Shown here piece by piece: positions 1-9,545 of a stretch of 64,000 nucleotides of DNA (positions within the stretch are counted from its first letter, which is position 1; the number at the start of each line of letters is the position of its first letter). Position numbers and translations under genes: made by a program. The DNA lies in contig CALJUR010000002.1 in assembly GCA_937975765.1 (NCBI GenBank), positions 1 through 64,000 on the forward strand, written 5' to 3'. This DNA is from an uncultured Myxococcales bacterium (GTDB taxonomy: Bacteria; Myxococcota_A; UBA9042; DTJE01). Below the pieces are notes generated by a model. It was not told the DNA's origin. It did not search any database and saw only the letters and a list, made by a program, of their open reading frames with translations.

Positions 1-221
1 AGGACTGCGGCACGGACCCGCTTCCCTGCACGGCCGACGCGGACTGCCCGCAGGGGCACTACTGCATCCAGCCCTCCAGCGGGGACTGCTGTTCGGGCGC
101 CGCCTGCCCCGACGGGATGCCGATGTGCGGGACGTGCGTGGCCACGCCGGCGGCGTGCAGCACCGACCAGGACTGTGCGAACGGCCAGGCCTGCGTCAAC
201 GGGATGTGTGCAGGGGCGTAG
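1..221 (+). CDS. Cys-rich protein, C-terminal end (partial)
   Basis: The reading frame that opens the window (codons beginning at base 3) is free of stops until TAG at 219-221 and encodes about 72 residues with regularly spaced cysteines, in patterns such as ADCPQGHYC, CCSGAACP and QDCANGQACVNGMC. This alternating C-x(4-6)-C pattern is the same kind of disulfide-rich module seen in the lipoproteins at 15467-19126 and 43328-45892, so it is most likely the tail of another secreted or surface Cys-rich protein. The start lies outside the window, so signal peptide and full architecture are unknown. No function can be assigned beyond a disulfide-stabilised extracytoplasmic domain. Confidence 0.7.
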   Translation, partial: DCGTDPLPCTADADCPQGHYCIQPSSGDCCSGAACPDGMPMCGTCVATPAACSTDQDCANGQACVNGMCAGA

Positions 222-265
222 GTCCCCGGCACCTCGCCGCGTCCGGGATGCGGCACGGACGGACC

Positions 266-982
266 ATGGCGCTGCCGGACTCCACCCGACTCCCTGGCAG
301 GCTTCCCCGCGGAATCCCCATCCTGCTGTCCCTGGCGATTCCCTTGGCCGCGGTTCCGGTGGCGGCCGCGCCGGGGGACGCCTCGCCGGCGCAGGGATCG
401 CCGCCCGTCACGCTGTGCATCGTCCGATCGGCCGGAATCGAGGGCCTGGAGCCCGCACTGCTGGAGCCGGCCCTGGGCCTGGAGGCCCGCAAGGCCGGTC
501 GCCGGCTGGAATGCCTCCCGGGGGAATCCCGCGACGCGTGTCCCCCGGGCCCGGACCGGCTGGTGCTGCTGCTGATGCCCGGCCCGTCGGTGTCGGTGAT
601 CGATGGGACCCGGGCCGAGTGGCCGCTGGACCTCGCGGGGCTGGATGCGCCGGACCGCGCGCAGGACGTCGCGCGGCGGGTGGTCGCGCTGGGCCTCGCG
701 CAGGGGAAGGTGACCGGGGAACCGCTGGTGTCGGAGGTCCTTGCCCGGTGGCCCTCCGCGGCGATTCGCCCGCCCGGCCCGGCGGTCCGGGCGGGGAGGG
801 CCTTGCAGGGCTACCTGATCGTCCAGGGGGCCTGGCGGTACGAGTCCTCGGCGCGGCTGCATGCCGGGTCCGCGGGACTGGAAGGCGGCGTCTCGCTGTA
901 CGGCGAGCGGCTGCAGGCGGGAGCCCTGCTGGCCTGGCAGCCCGTCCGCTCGATGCACCCGGGCAGTCCTTCGAGGTGCTGA
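266..982 (+). CDS. FecR-like protein, N-terminal part (frameshifted)
   Basis: The N-terminal part starts at ATG 266 (or the in-frame ATG at 248) with a hydrophobic segment, ILLSLAIPLAAVPVAAA, that reads as a signal peptide or membrane anchor. It runs in one frame to TGA at 980-982. A convincing FecR domain continues in a different frame from about base 961, so this is the front half of one gene interrupted by a single-base frameshift near 955-965: inserting one C after CACCCGGGC would join HPG to QSFEVLTD. The stretch before the junction is shorter than a usual FecR core. A sequencing or assembly error is as likely as a real pseudogene. The role is unknown; FecR-domain proteins are envelope proteins, often acting in signalling. 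Confidence 0.55.
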   Translation: MALPDSTRLPGRLPRGIPILLSLAIPLAAVPVAAAPGDASPAQGSPPVTLCIVRSAGIEGLEPALLEPALGLEARKAGRRLECLPGESRDACPPGPDRLVLLLMPGPSVSVIDGTRAEWPLDLAGLDAPDRAQDVARRVVALGLAQGKVTGEPLVSEVLARWPSAAIRPPGPAVRAGRALQGYLIVQGAWRYESSARLHAGSAGLEGGVSLYGERLQAGALLAWQPVRSMHPGSPSRC

Positions 983-1992
983 CCGATCTCGGCACGGTCC
1001 GGGTCGTGGGGACGCGGTTCGCGGTGACCAGCCGGCCCGGACGGGACATGGTCGTGGAGGTCTTCGAGGGCAGGGTGGCCGTACTGGACGTCGACGGGCG
1101 CGAGGTGGCGTCGGTGGGGGCGGGCGAGTCCGCGACGCTGGGGCGCCCGCTGCCCGCGGGGCCACGGTCGCGGAACGCGGTCGCGTCGGAGTCGTCCCGC
1201 GAGGCGTCCGCCGGCATCCCGGCGAGGCGTCGGCTGCCTGCGGTCACGGTCGGGGCGCAGCCCGCCGCCGTGGCCGGAGGCGGCACGCCGACAGCGGCCG
1301 ACGTGGACCGGCTGCGTGGCCTGCTGTCGGGCGGCCGGACCGAGGAGGCGCTGGCCGGGATCTCGCAGGCGATGGCGGCCGCGACGCCCGCGATGCGGAC
1401 CCGCCTGCTGGCCCTGCTGGGCGACGCGCACCGGCTGGCGGGCCGGTTCGACCTCGCCCGGCAGGCGTACGAGTCGGCGCTGGCCATGGGGGGGGACGGC
1501 GCGCCCGAGGGGATCTTCCCGGACCTGGCCAGCCTGCTGCGGCAGGACCTCGGGCGGTGGGAGGATGCCGCCGGGGTCTGGCGGGCCTACGTGCAGGCGC
1601 ACCCTTCCGGCCGGTACGCCAGCCAGGCGCTGTGGGCGCTGGCCCGGCCCGGCGCGGACCGCCCGTATCCCCCCGACGCGGACACGCTGATGCGGCGGAT
1701 CGTGGCCGGTTTCCCGCGGGCCCCCGAGGCCGTTTTCGCGTTCGTCGAAGTCGGCCGCGGCCTGCTGGACGCCGGGGACATCGAGGGCGCCGAGGCCTGG
1801 TTCCGGTCCGTGCCGGATTCCCCGACCCGTCCCCTGGCGGAGGCGTCGCTGGTGGGCCGGATGAGGTGCCTCTATGATCGGCAGGATCGGGCCGGGCTGC
1901 TGGAACTGGCCGAACGCCACGCGCGGGAGTTCCCCGACGGGGCGCGCCGCGACGAGGTGCATCGCCTGGTGCAGGGGATGGGAGTCCCGTGA
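961..1992 (+). CDS. FecR domain and TPR-like C-terminal part (frameshifted)
   Basis: This is the downstream half of the frameshifted gene. It opens with the FecR hallmark SFEVLTDLGTVRVVGTRFAV followed by VEVFEGRVAVLD and a GESATLG turn, the usual end of a FecR beta domain. An Ala/Pro linker of about 70 residues follows, then helical repeats (GDAHRLAGRFDLARQAYESA, and a DAGDIEGAEAWFRSV unit) that fit tetratricopeptide/sel1-like hairpins to the end. In myxobacterial genomes FecR plus TPR proteins are common envelope-associated proteins of uncertain role. An internal GTG at 976 could serve as a separate start, but it would cut the FecR strand, so one broken gene is the better reading. Confidence 0.65.
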   Translation, partial: GQSFEVLTDLGTVRVVGTRFAVTSRPGRDMVVEVFEGRVAVLDVDGREVASVGAGESATLGRPLPAGPRSRNAVASESSREASAGIPARRRLPAVTVGAQPAAVAGGGTPTAADVDRLRGLLSGGRTEEALAGISQAMAAATPAMRTRLLALLGDAHRLAGRFDLARQAYESALAMGGDGAPEGIFPDLASLLRQDLGRWEDAAGVWRAYVQAHPSGRYASQALWALARPGADRPYPPDADTLMRRIVAGFPRAPEAVFAFVEVGRGLLDAGDIEGAEAWFRSVPDSPTRPLAEASLVGRMRCLYDRQDRAGLLELAERHAREFPDGARRDEVHRLVQGMGVP

Positions 1993-2100
1993 CGCCGCCC
2001 CGGGTGGTGATTCGCGGGCCTGCCTGTGGCAGAATCGGTGCCTGGGCCGGTTCGGGTGGACGGGACGCTCCCGTCCGGGGTTCGCGTCTGGAGGTGATCG

Positions 2101-2610
2101 ATGAAGCGCAGCCTGGGATTCGCCGTGGCCTTGGCCTTCTGCCTGGCCCTGCCCGCCACCGGGTGGGCGGACAAGCCCGAGGACAAGGGCAAGCCGGACA
2201 AGGTGGAGAAGGAGAAGGCGGACAAGCCCGAGAAGGTGAAGAAGGCGAAGAAGGGCCCGCTGGACGACGTGACGTGCGAACTGGTGTCCTACGACGCGCC
2301 GACCAGCCGGCTGACGGTGAAACTGGCGAACCTGCCCGCGAAGAAGAAGCTGTTCGGCGCGGCGGCGCTGGACAAGGGCGAGGAGGGCGGCGTCTGGGTG
2401 CAGGTCGGCCAGGACGTGAATGCGGACGGCGAGTACGCCTTCGAGGCGTCCGACTTCCACGGCAAGGCCTACGTGTACCTGGCGAAGAACCCGGCCGGCA
2501 AGACGTTCCTGAAGAAGGCCCAGAAGGGCTCGGCGAAGGCGAAGCCCGCGAAGTCGAAACTGGTCCAGCGCGCCGCGATCGCCCCCGTGTGCAGTTTCGA
2601 CCTGCCGTGA
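2101..2610 (+). CDS. Lys-rich secreted protein of unknown function
   Basis: This 169-residue protein has a clear signal peptide (MKRSLGFAVALAFCLALPATGWA, cleavage after GWA). It is followed by a strongly charged stretch of about 35 residues made of KPEDKGKPDK-like repeats, then a compact beta-looking domain with a conserved-looking centre GVWVQVGQDVNADGEYAF, and a Lys/Ala tail. GGAGG just upstream supports ATG 2101. The charged linker suggests binding to anionic surface polymers or simply a flexible spacer. I do not recognise the family. It stands alone between the FecR-type gene and the convergent GH5-like gene, 24 bases from the latter's stop. Confidence 0.75.
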   Translation: MKRSLGFAVALAFCLALPATGWADKPEDKGKPDKVEKEKADKPEKVKKAKKGPLDDVTCELVSYDAPTSRLTVKLANLPAKKKLFGAAALDKGEEGGVWVQVGQDVNADGEYAFEASDFHGKAYVYLAKNPAGKTFLKKAQKGSAKAKPAKSKLVQRAAIAPVCSFDLP

Positions 2611-2634
2611 TCCGGCCGGCCTTCCCGCCGGGAC

Positions 2635-4098
2635 CTACTCGGCCCGAAGCCCCGACTCCAGGATCTCCAGCAGCCTCGGGTTCGGGTCCATCTGCAAGTG
2701 CGCGTAGGCGGCCAGCCGGGACTTCAGGGTGTCGATGTCGTCGCCGAACGCATCCGGGTGCGTGAAGTCCCCGCCGGACAACGTGCGGACGCCGTACGAA
2801 CTCCTCTTCCCGAACAACTGCACCGAGATCGGGTCGTCGATCCGCTTGTAGGTCCACACCGACCACGACCAGCGGCGGCGCGAGTACCAGTCGATCAGCA
2901 ACTGCGCGGCGTCGTAGGCCCAGTCCTCGTCGAAGCGGGTCGAGAAGCTGGCGATGTAGTAGGGCACGCCATGTTTCGCCTGGGCCTCGCTGAACAGCGT
3001 GTCGTGCAGGTAGTTGACCAGGAAGTCGTAGTCCTCGTAGGACTTCGCGCCGAACTCGAAGATGTGCGTGGAGTAGACCACGTTCGTCCAGCCCAGGTCC
3101 GCCGGCAGCGGCAGCGTCTGCATGCCGAAGAAGCCGTCGTGGATGACCAGCAGGTGGTCGTCCGCCATCGCCCGGATGGCCTGCACCAGCCGGTCGTACA
3201 TCGCGTCGCGCGCCGCCGGATCCGGTGCGCCGAAGGGCTCGGCCAGCAGCGAGTAGGCCGCCACGGCGCTGTGATCCCCGAACCGGGCGGCGATCTCCTG
3301 CCACAGTTGCACCACCAGGTCCTGGAGGGCAGGGTCGTCATACAGCAGCGGGGTACCGGCGTAGTCGTTGTGCCCGCCCGGCGACTCCTGGAGGTCCAGC
3401 ACCGCGTAGACCCGGTACCGTTCGCACCACTCCAGCAGGCGATCGATCCGCCGCCACGTACGCTCGTTCCAGGTCATCGACACCGGGCGCTCGACGTCCG
3501 GGCCCGTCACCAGGCTCCGGTACGTGATCGGGACGCGCACCACGTTGAAGCCCTGCGCGGCCAGCCACGCGATATCCGCCTCGCCGATCCAGGCCTCCTG
3601 GAAGGTGTCCAGCAACTGGTCGCGCGCCTCGTCGCCGAAGCGTTCGGACAGCTTCTTCCGCAGCGGCAGGTCGGCGTCGGAATACAGCGCCGGCATGTAC
3701 GCGCGCACCTTGTCCGCGAACGCGGCGGCGGCCGCCTCCCCGATCCGTTCGGACAGCGCCGCCGTGAACGGCGCCAGGTAGCCTTCGCCGCCGTTCCACG
3801 ACTCGGCGTTCCCCTGTTTCAGCACCGCGTCCACGTCCGCCGCGAACGCCTCCTTCTGCCCCAGCACGTGGATCCGCGACGTCAGCGAGTAGTCGATCTG
3901 CGTGATCCACGTCTCGTTGAACAGCCAGCCGCCCAGGTTGACGCCCTTCAGCACGACCTCGTCGCCCGCCTCGTCCACGATCCTCGTCCCCTCGGCGCGC
4001 AGCGCCGGCATCGCGGGCATCGCCGACCCTGCGCCGCCGCAAGCCGCCAGCCCCATCGCGGCCCCCAGAACCAGGCTCCACGGTCGCAAGCGTCGCAC
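2635..4098 (-). CDS. GH5-like lipoprotein lacking the catalytic nucleophile
   Basis: This 487-residue lipoprotein starts at GTG 4098, preceded by GGGGGGAAG; the lipobox is GLAAC. The fold signature is glycoside hydrolase family 5 of the exo-beta-1,3-glucanase type: LKGVNLGGWLFNETWIT near the N-terminus, VRVPITYRSL, YAVLDLQESPGGHNDYAGT and VYSTHIFEFG. The acid/base Glu is kept (AEP, Glu287), but the Asn before it is Ala. At the strand where GH5 enzymes have the nucleophile (usually GEW or GEF) this protein reads YYIASFST, with Ser384 in place of Glu. It is therefore probably not a retaining glycosidase; carbohydrate binding or an altered chemistry is possible. Its upstream neighbour is the ceramidase-like lipoprotein, 34 bases away on the same strand. 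Confidence 0.8.
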   Translation of the reverse strand: MRRLRPWSLVLGAAMGLAACGGAGSAMPAMPALRAEGTRIVDEAGDEVVLKGVNLGGWLFNETWITQIDYSLTSRIHVLGQKEAFAADVDAVLKQGNAESWNGGEGYLAPFTAALSERIGEAAAAAFADKVRAYMPALYSDADLPLRKKLSERFGDEARDQLLDTFQEAWIGEADIAWLAAQGFNVVRVPITYRSLVTGPDVERPVSMTWNERTWRRIDRLLEWCERYRVYAVLDLQESPGGHNDYAGTPLLYDDPALQDLVVQLWQEIAARFGDHSAVAAYSLLAEPFGAPDPAARDAMYDRLVQAIRAMADDHLLVIHDGFFGMQTLPLPADLGWTNVVYSTHIFEFGAKSYEDYDFLVNYLHDTLFSEAQAKHGVPYYIASFSTRFDEDWAYDAAQLLIDWYSRRRWSWSVWTYKRIDDPISVQLFGKRSSYGVRTLSGGDFTHPDAFGDDIDTLKSRLAAYAHLQMDPNPRLLEILESGLRAE

Positions 4099-4132
4099 GG
4101 CTTCCCCCCGGTCTTGTCGTCCGCGGTGTCCC

Positions 4133-5476
4133 TCAGTCCGCATCCTGCCACGCGCCGTCGAACCAGCCCAGCCCTTCCATCGCCGTCCACGCCGACGGGC
4201 CGGACAGCGGGCCCAGGCCCATCTTGACCTCGTAGCCGGCCAGTTGGCTCGTGGTGTCGCTCTTCAGGGACCCCGGTTCGATCATGTACCCGATCCCGTC
4301 GTTCCCCAGGCCCACGGCGAACCGGTACGGGCTGGCCATCCGCTGCTTCAGCATCACCGAGTACTCGGGCGACGGCTCGCCGGGGAACACCGCGAACTCG
4401 GCCGGCCCCAGCTGGTGCCACGAGACCTCGATCTCGTCCACGGTCACCGTGTCGTCCGTCCGCGTGACGTAGCGCTTGGGCATGTCCAGCAGCGTGATGG
4501 CGTCCACCATGAACGAGTCCCGGCCCTCGCACGAGTACGTCGCCGCCCGGTGCCGGATGGAGGGGGCGGTCGCCTCGACCATCGAGTCCTGCACGGACAG
4601 GACCACCCGCGCGAGGTCGCTGCCGACCTGGTGCACCCGGTCCCACATGTCGTCGCCGTCGCTGAAACTGTCCCGGCTGTGCACGGCCGCCTCGAAGCCC
4701 TGCAGGTACATCGCCGGGGCGCCGGTCGCCTTCCGCATCTCGTCGCGGTAGCCCCACACGAAGTCGGCCGTGGCCAGCCGGTTGGCCTCGCCGGCGATGG
4801 TCGGATGCAGGGCGAAGTTCGCGATCGTCACCCGCACGCGCCCGTCGGCGTCGCGCGCCTGGAGGATCCCGACCTCCTCGTCCAGGACGGGCGAGCACGC
4901 CTTGTCCCGGGCGCTGACGCCCGCCAACTGCGTCGAGCCCAGGAACAGCCGGGCCTCCGCGAGGTTCTTCGCAGCCGCCACGGCGACGTCGGTCAGCATG
5001 CGGACGTGGTCGTCCAGCAGCGCCTTGTCCGGGCCCTGGCCGACATCCTGCGAGAACCCCGCCAGGTCCGTCGCGCCGTGGCTGTGGCTGCTGGCCACCA
5101 GCACGTGCTGCGGCTGGATCGCCACGTACGGCGCCAGCGCCTGCGCGATGGACTGGCGCACCACCTTGATGCCGGGGCCCCAGTCGCCGAAGTCCCAGAG
5201 GTACCCGGCCAGGTCCACCGAGAGGATCAGGAAGGCTTCGCCCGCGTCGTTCACGAACATCGCAGCCTGGCCCAGCAGCGGGTCGTGCACGCCGGTCGTC
5301 ACCCGTTCCTGGCCCGGCACGCCGTACCCGCCGAGGATCGTCCCCACCGGCGGCGTGATGTCCACTTCCGCGTACCCGACCCGCAGGCCGGTCCCGCCGC
5401 CCGAGCCGCATCCCGCCAACACCGCCGCCGCCGCTGCCACTGCCACTGCCATCGCGATCCAGGTCGCAAGCCGCAT
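4133..5476 (-). CDS. neutral ceramidase-like lipoprotein
   Basis: This 447-residue protein has a lipoprotein signal (VLAGCGSGGG). The N-terminal block VGYAEVDITPPVGTILGGYG, the HVLVASSHSHGATDLAGF metal-site region, and NFALHPTIAGEANRLATADF match the N-terminal catalytic domain of neutral/alkaline (non-lysosomal) ceramidases, zinc amidases that release fatty acid from N-acylsphingosines. It is shorter than the classic enzymes of about 650 residues and lacks the C-terminal immunoglobulin-like domain, as do many bacterial homologues annotated only as ceramidase-domain proteins. The natural substrate is uncertain. ATG 5476 is chosen because the signal peptide begins there. It is likely co-transcribed with the downstream GH5-like gene; the 5477-5665 gap would hold a divergent promoter region. 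Confidence 0.82.
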   Translation of the reverse strand: MRLATWIAMAVAVAAAAAVLAGCGSGGGTGLRVGYAEVDITPPVGTILGGYGVPGQERVTTGVHDPLLGQAAMFVNDAGEAFLILSVDLAGYLWDFGDWGPGIKVVRQSIAQALAPYVAIQPQHVLVASSHSHGATDLAGFSQDVGQGPDKALLDDHVRMLTDVAVAAAKNLAEARLFLGSTQLAGVSARDKACSPVLDEEVGILQARDADGRVRVTIANFALHPTIAGEANRLATADFVWGYRDEMRKATGAPAMYLQGFEAAVHSRDSFSDGDDMWDRVHQVGSDLARVVLSVQDSMVEATAPSIRHRAATYSCEGRDSFMVDAITLLDMPKRYVTRTDDTVTVDEIEVSWHQLGPAEFAVFPGEPSPEYSVMLKQRMASPYRFAVGLGNDGIGYMIEPGSLKSDTTSQLAGYEVKMGLGPLSGPSAWTAMEGLGWFDGAWQDAD

Positions 5477-5609
5477 TGCATCGCCCTCGCCGGAGCCTTC
5501 CGAACCCTGCCTCCGGGGAATATTGGCATAAACTGCCACGAAAAGGTATCGCCCGGTTGTCGCGCCGGCAGCAAGGGCCACTTGCGGCGCGTGTTTCCGG
5601 CCCCGCCGT

Positions 5610-5638
5610 TTGGGTTCGGCCCCCTTTTCTGCTAGAAC
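5610..5638 (+). promoter_or_regulatory. putative sigma70-type promoter of the tkt operon
   Basis: TTGGGT (5610-5615) and TAGAAC (5633-5638) are separated by exactly 17 bases and lie 28 bases before the TTG start of the transketolase operon. The match is 3/6 and 4/6 to the sigma70 consensus. The GCTAGAAC context resembles other putative -10 boxes in this window. Prediction only. Confidence 0.4.
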
Positions 5639-5665
5639 CTCGTTGTCCCCGCGGAGGAAGCCGCC

Positions 5666-6586
5666 TTGGTCCCACCCGGAATCCTGGAACGCAACGCGGT
5701 CGCCGCGCGCGGCATCCGGCGGCGCGTGCTGCAGCACACGCTTCGAAACGGCGGCGGCTACCTCAGCCAGGCGTGCTCGTCGGCCGAGATCCTGGCGACC
5801 CTGTACGGGGGCGTGATGGACCTGGCCCCGGTGCCCGCGCCGCTGCTGCCCAGGCCCTTCGCCGGCGTGCCGTCCGCGGGCAACCCCGACTGCCGTCCGG
5901 GGTGGGAATTCAACGGGCCGCGCCGCCCCGACGCCGACCGGTTCATCCTGTCGCCGACGCACTACTCGCTGATCCTTTACGCCGCGCTGATCGAGGCGGG
6001 CCGCATGGACCCGTCGGGGCTGGACCAGTTCAACCGCGACGGCAGTTCCGTCGAGATGATCGGCGCCGAGCACTCGCCGGGCATGGAGGTGATGACCGGG
6101 TCGCTGGGGCAGGGGCTGTCCCAGGCGATCGGCATGGCGCTGGGCCGGCGCATGAACGGCGAGACCGGTCGGACGTGGCTGCTGATGTCGGACGGCGAGT
6201 TCCAGATCGGCATGGTCTGGGAGGCCTTCCAGTTCCTGAGCCACTACGCGATGGACGCGATCGGCATCTACGTGGACGTGAACCGGCAGCAGTGCGACGG
6301 GCCGATGGAGTCGGTGATGGGCATCGACCCGCTGGCGGGCAAACTGGCGGCGTTCGGCGCCGAGGTCGCGACGGTGGACGGGCACGACCTTCAGGCGCTG
6401 CACGAGGCGGGACGCCTGCCGCACCCGGGCCGGCCGCTGGTGGTGCTGTGCGAGACCGACCCGTGCCGCGGCGTGCCGGAGTTGCGCGCTCTGGGGGGGA
6501 AATTGCACTACCTGCGCATCAAGGACGACGCGGAACGGCGGCGCTACGAGGCCTGCCTGGCCACGCTGCAGGCGGGGGAGGGCTGA
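5666..6586 (+). CDS. transketolase, N-terminal subunit
   Basis: This 306-residue protein corresponds to the thiamine-diphosphate-binding first half of transketolase. Visible motifs include GAEHSPGMEVMTGSLGQGLS, and the ThDP/Mg motif beginning MSDGEFQIGMVWEA and ending near VDVNRQQ. The start is TTG 5666, placed by GGAGGAAG five bases upstream. The second half is encoded one base downstream, so the enzyme is a split, heteromeric transketolase, the arrangement known from archaea and many bacteria. It transfers two-carbon ketol units between sugar phosphates in the pentose phosphate pathway. The third gene of the operon is a cysteine-synthase-like enzyme, so a dedicated role outside central carbon metabolism is conceivable but unproven. 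Confidence 0.9.
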   Translation: MVPPGILERNAVAARGIRRRVLQHTLRNGGGYLSQACSSAEILATLYGGVMDLAPVPAPLLPRPFAGVPSAGNPDCRPGWEFNGPRRPDADRFILSPTHYSLILYAALIEAGRMDPSGLDQFNRDGSSVEMIGAEHSPGMEVMTGSLGQGLSQAIGMALGRRMNGETGRTWLLMSDGEFQIGMVWEAFQFLSHYAMDAIGIYVDVNRQQCDGPMESVMGIDPLAGKLAAFGAEVATVDGHDLQALHEAGRLPHPGRPLVVLCETDPCRGVPELRALGGKLHYLRIKDDAERRRYEACLATLQAGEG

Positions 6587-6587
6587 C

Positions 6588-7595
6588 ATGGAAATCCTCG
6601 CCCAGGTCCACGCCCGCACGCTGGTCGATTTCGGGGCGCGCCACCCCGAGGTGCGGGTGCTGACCGCGGACCTGTCGAACTCGTGCGAGGCCGGCCCCTT
6701 CCGGGACGTGTACCGCGACCGGTTCATCCCGTGCGGCATCAGCGAACAGAACATGCTGAGCATCGCCGGCGGGCTGGCGCGCGAGGGCTTCGTGCCGCTG
6801 GTGCACACCTTCGGGGTGTTCATCTACCGGCGCGCGCTGGACCAGATCGCGATGTCGGTCGCGTACCCGAACCTGCCGGTCAAGATGTTCGCGTTCCTGC
6901 CGGGCATCCTGACACCGGGGGGCGCGACGCACCAGGCGATCGAGGACGTGGCGGTGATGCGCGCCCTGCCCAACCTGACCGTGCTGGACATCGGCGACGC
7001 GACCGAGGTCGAGGGCGCGCTGGACGTGGCGTGCAGCGTGCCCGGGCCGGTGTACGTGCGGATGCTGCGCGGCGAGGTGCCGCGGCTGTTCCCGGCGGAC
7101 GAACCGATGCGGCTGGACCGGCCGCGCGTGCTGGCGACCGGGACCGACGTGCTGGTGGCGTCTTCGTCGATCTGCACCGAGGAGGCGCTGCGCGCGACGG
7201 CGGTGCTGCGGGCGAAGGGCGTGTCGGTCGGGCACGTGCACGTGTCCACGATGAAGCCGTTCACGCCGGCGCGCGTGGCGGACGCGATCGCGGCGGCGCG
7301 GTTCGGCGTGGTGACGATGGAGAACCACACCGTCGTGGGCGGGCTGGGGACGATCGTGGCCGAGGCGATGGTCGAGTGCGGGGTGGCGCGGCCGCTGCGG
7401 CGGCTGGGGCTGCAGGACACCTTCGCGCACGGGGCCAGCCGCGCGTACCTGGCGCGCGAGTATGGCATGGACGCGATGGCGCTGGTGCGGCAGGTCGAGT
7501 CGCTGGTGGGCGACCGGCTGGGCATCACCGAGGACGACCTGGCCGCGGTGCGGATCGAGGCGGTCCACTCGGCGGCCAAGGCCGAGGCGATGTAG
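6588..7595 (+). CDS. transketolase, C-terminal subunit
   Basis: This 335-residue partner of the preceding gene begins one base after its stop, so translation is probably coupled. It carries the transketolase pyrimidine-binding domain: TADLSNSC, then FIPCGISEQNMLSIAGGLA with the invariant Glu that activates thiamine diphosphate, HTFGVFIYRRALDQI, and a C-terminal transketolase domain from about residue 185 (VLATGTDVLVASSSICTEEAL ending with VVGGLGTIVAEAM). It forms the active site with the N-terminal subunit. The length and motif order match the split-transketolase family rather than the E1-beta subunits of 2-oxoacid dehydrogenases, which lack the upstream partner seen here. Confidence 0.9.
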   Translation: MEILAQVHARTLVDFGARHPEVRVLTADLSNSCEAGPFRDVYRDRFIPCGISEQNMLSIAGGLAREGFVPLVHTFGVFIYRRALDQIAMSVAYPNLPVKMFAFLPGILTPGGATHQAIEDVAVMRALPNLTVLDIGDATEVEGALDVACSVPGPVYVRMLRGEVPRLFPADEPMRLDRPRVLATGTDVLVASSSICTEEALRATAVLRAKGVSVGHVHVSTMKPFTPARVADAIAAARFGVVTMENHTVVGGLGTIVAEAMVECGVARPLRRLGLQDTFAHGASRAYLAREYGMDAMALVRQVESLVGDRLGITEDDLAAVRIEAVHSAAKAEAM

Positions 7596-7606
7596 GAGGA
7601 CGCGGC

Positions 7607-8575
<969 letters not shown>

Positions 8576-8606
8576 CGGGGGGGGGACGCATGGCCCCCCC
8601 GGGGCC
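8576..8606. terminator. GC hairpin between convergent genes
   Basis: In the 31-base gap between the convergent cysK-like and Cys-rich lipoprotein genes, nine G (8577-8585) can pair with six C (8594-8599) across an eight-base loop. There is no T-run. It may act as a bidirectional terminator or be a degenerate member of the GC-rich intergenic repeat family. Confidence 0.3.
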
Positions 8607-9545
8607 CTACCGGTACTCGTGCACGATGGGCAGGACCTCGGCGCAGGGGCGGCACATGGAGGAGGGGAGGCCGGTGTTGCGGCGGTTGCGGCCGGCGACG
8701 GCCTTGAAGACGGGGCCGCTCTCCTGCTCGTCGCACAGCAGGCAGGCGTTCAGGTCGCCGTCGGGGTCGTGGTAGGGCGCGTCCAGCAATTCCATGCAGA
8801 GGCTGCCGCATTTCGCCTGGGTGTGCAGGGTGTTGTAGTACCAGATGCGCGTGCAGCCCTCGTCGAAGCCCAGGTCGCGCAGGCACCGCAGGTGTTCCTC
8901 CTCGCCGGCGATCATGCCATTGATGCCGCACTGCCGGACGGGGTCGGTCAGGTCCGGGTGGCGCATGTAGACCGCCAGGTTCGGAAGCGGCGAGCACAGC
9001 CCGCACGCGCTCTCGTGGGTGACGATGGCCCCATCGGCGCGGGCCGCGTCCACGCCGTCGTAGGTCTTCAGCCGGTAGGCGCCGGGGATCGCGGCGTCCA
9101 GCAGCACGCCGCACACCGCGCCCTCGACCGGCACGTGCTGTTCGGGGTGGGCGTACGGGTCCTCGTCCAGCGAGGGAAGCGTGTCCAGCAGGACCATCGC
9201 CTCGATGGCCGCGATCTGCGCCTGGGTGTAGGCCGGGGGTTCGAACCGCCTGCCTTCGCAGTCGCACGAAGGGCGGCACTGCGCGTCGGTCAGGCCGGTC
9301 TTCTCGTTCGGCAGCCCGAACAGGACCGTGCACGGCGCGGTGGAGGGAAGGTCGACGGCGTCGGCCTGGGGGGCGTCGGACTGCGGAAGGTCGGCGACCT
9401 CGGGGGATGCCTCCTCGACCGTTGCGTCGCCGCCCCGGGAACTGGCGGGGCCGCAGGCCGTGGCCAGCAGCAGCGGGAGGACCGTCGCCAGGAACGGGGC
9501 GAATCCGGCCGGGCCTGCGAACGGGAAAGGGCGGGAACGGGTCAT
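8607..9545 (-). CDS. Cys-rich lipoprotein with acidic tether
   Basis: This 312-residue lipoprotein (lipobox LATAC) has an acidic, Asp/Glu/Ala/Pro-rich spacer of about 35 residues directly after the Cys. A compact domain with about 16 cysteines follows. Its middle block ESACGLCSPLPNLAVYM, then DLTDPVRQCG, EEHLRCLRDLGFDEGCTRIW and CGSLCMELL, reads like a conserved family that I associate from memory with algal and a few bacterial secreted proteins; that association is unverified. The arrangement suggests a disulfide-stabilised helical domain. It is convergent with the cysK-like gene and divergent from the TPM gene. Function unknown. Confidence 0.75.
   Translation of the reverse strand: MTRSRPFPFAGPAGFAPFLATVLPLLLATACGPASSRGGDATVEEASPEVADLPQSDAPQADAVDLPSTAPCTVLFGLPNEKTGLTDAQCRPSCDCEGRRFEPPAYTQAQIAAIEAMVLLDTLPSLDEDPYAHPEQHVPVEGAVCGVLLDAAIPGAYRLKTYDGVDAARADGAIVTHESACGLCSPLPNLAVYMRHPDLTDPVRQCGINGMIAGEEEHLRCLRDLGFDEGCTRIWYYNTLHTQAKCGSLCMELLDAPYHDPDGDLNACLLCDEQESGPVFKAVAGRNRRNTGLPSSMCRPCAEVLPIVHEYR

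Noticed and set aside
4099..4143. Upstream ATG (4143) for the GH5-like lipoprotein
   Set aside because: It would overlap the preceding gene and put a charged leader before the signal peptide; GTG 4098 has GGGGGGAAG at the right distance.
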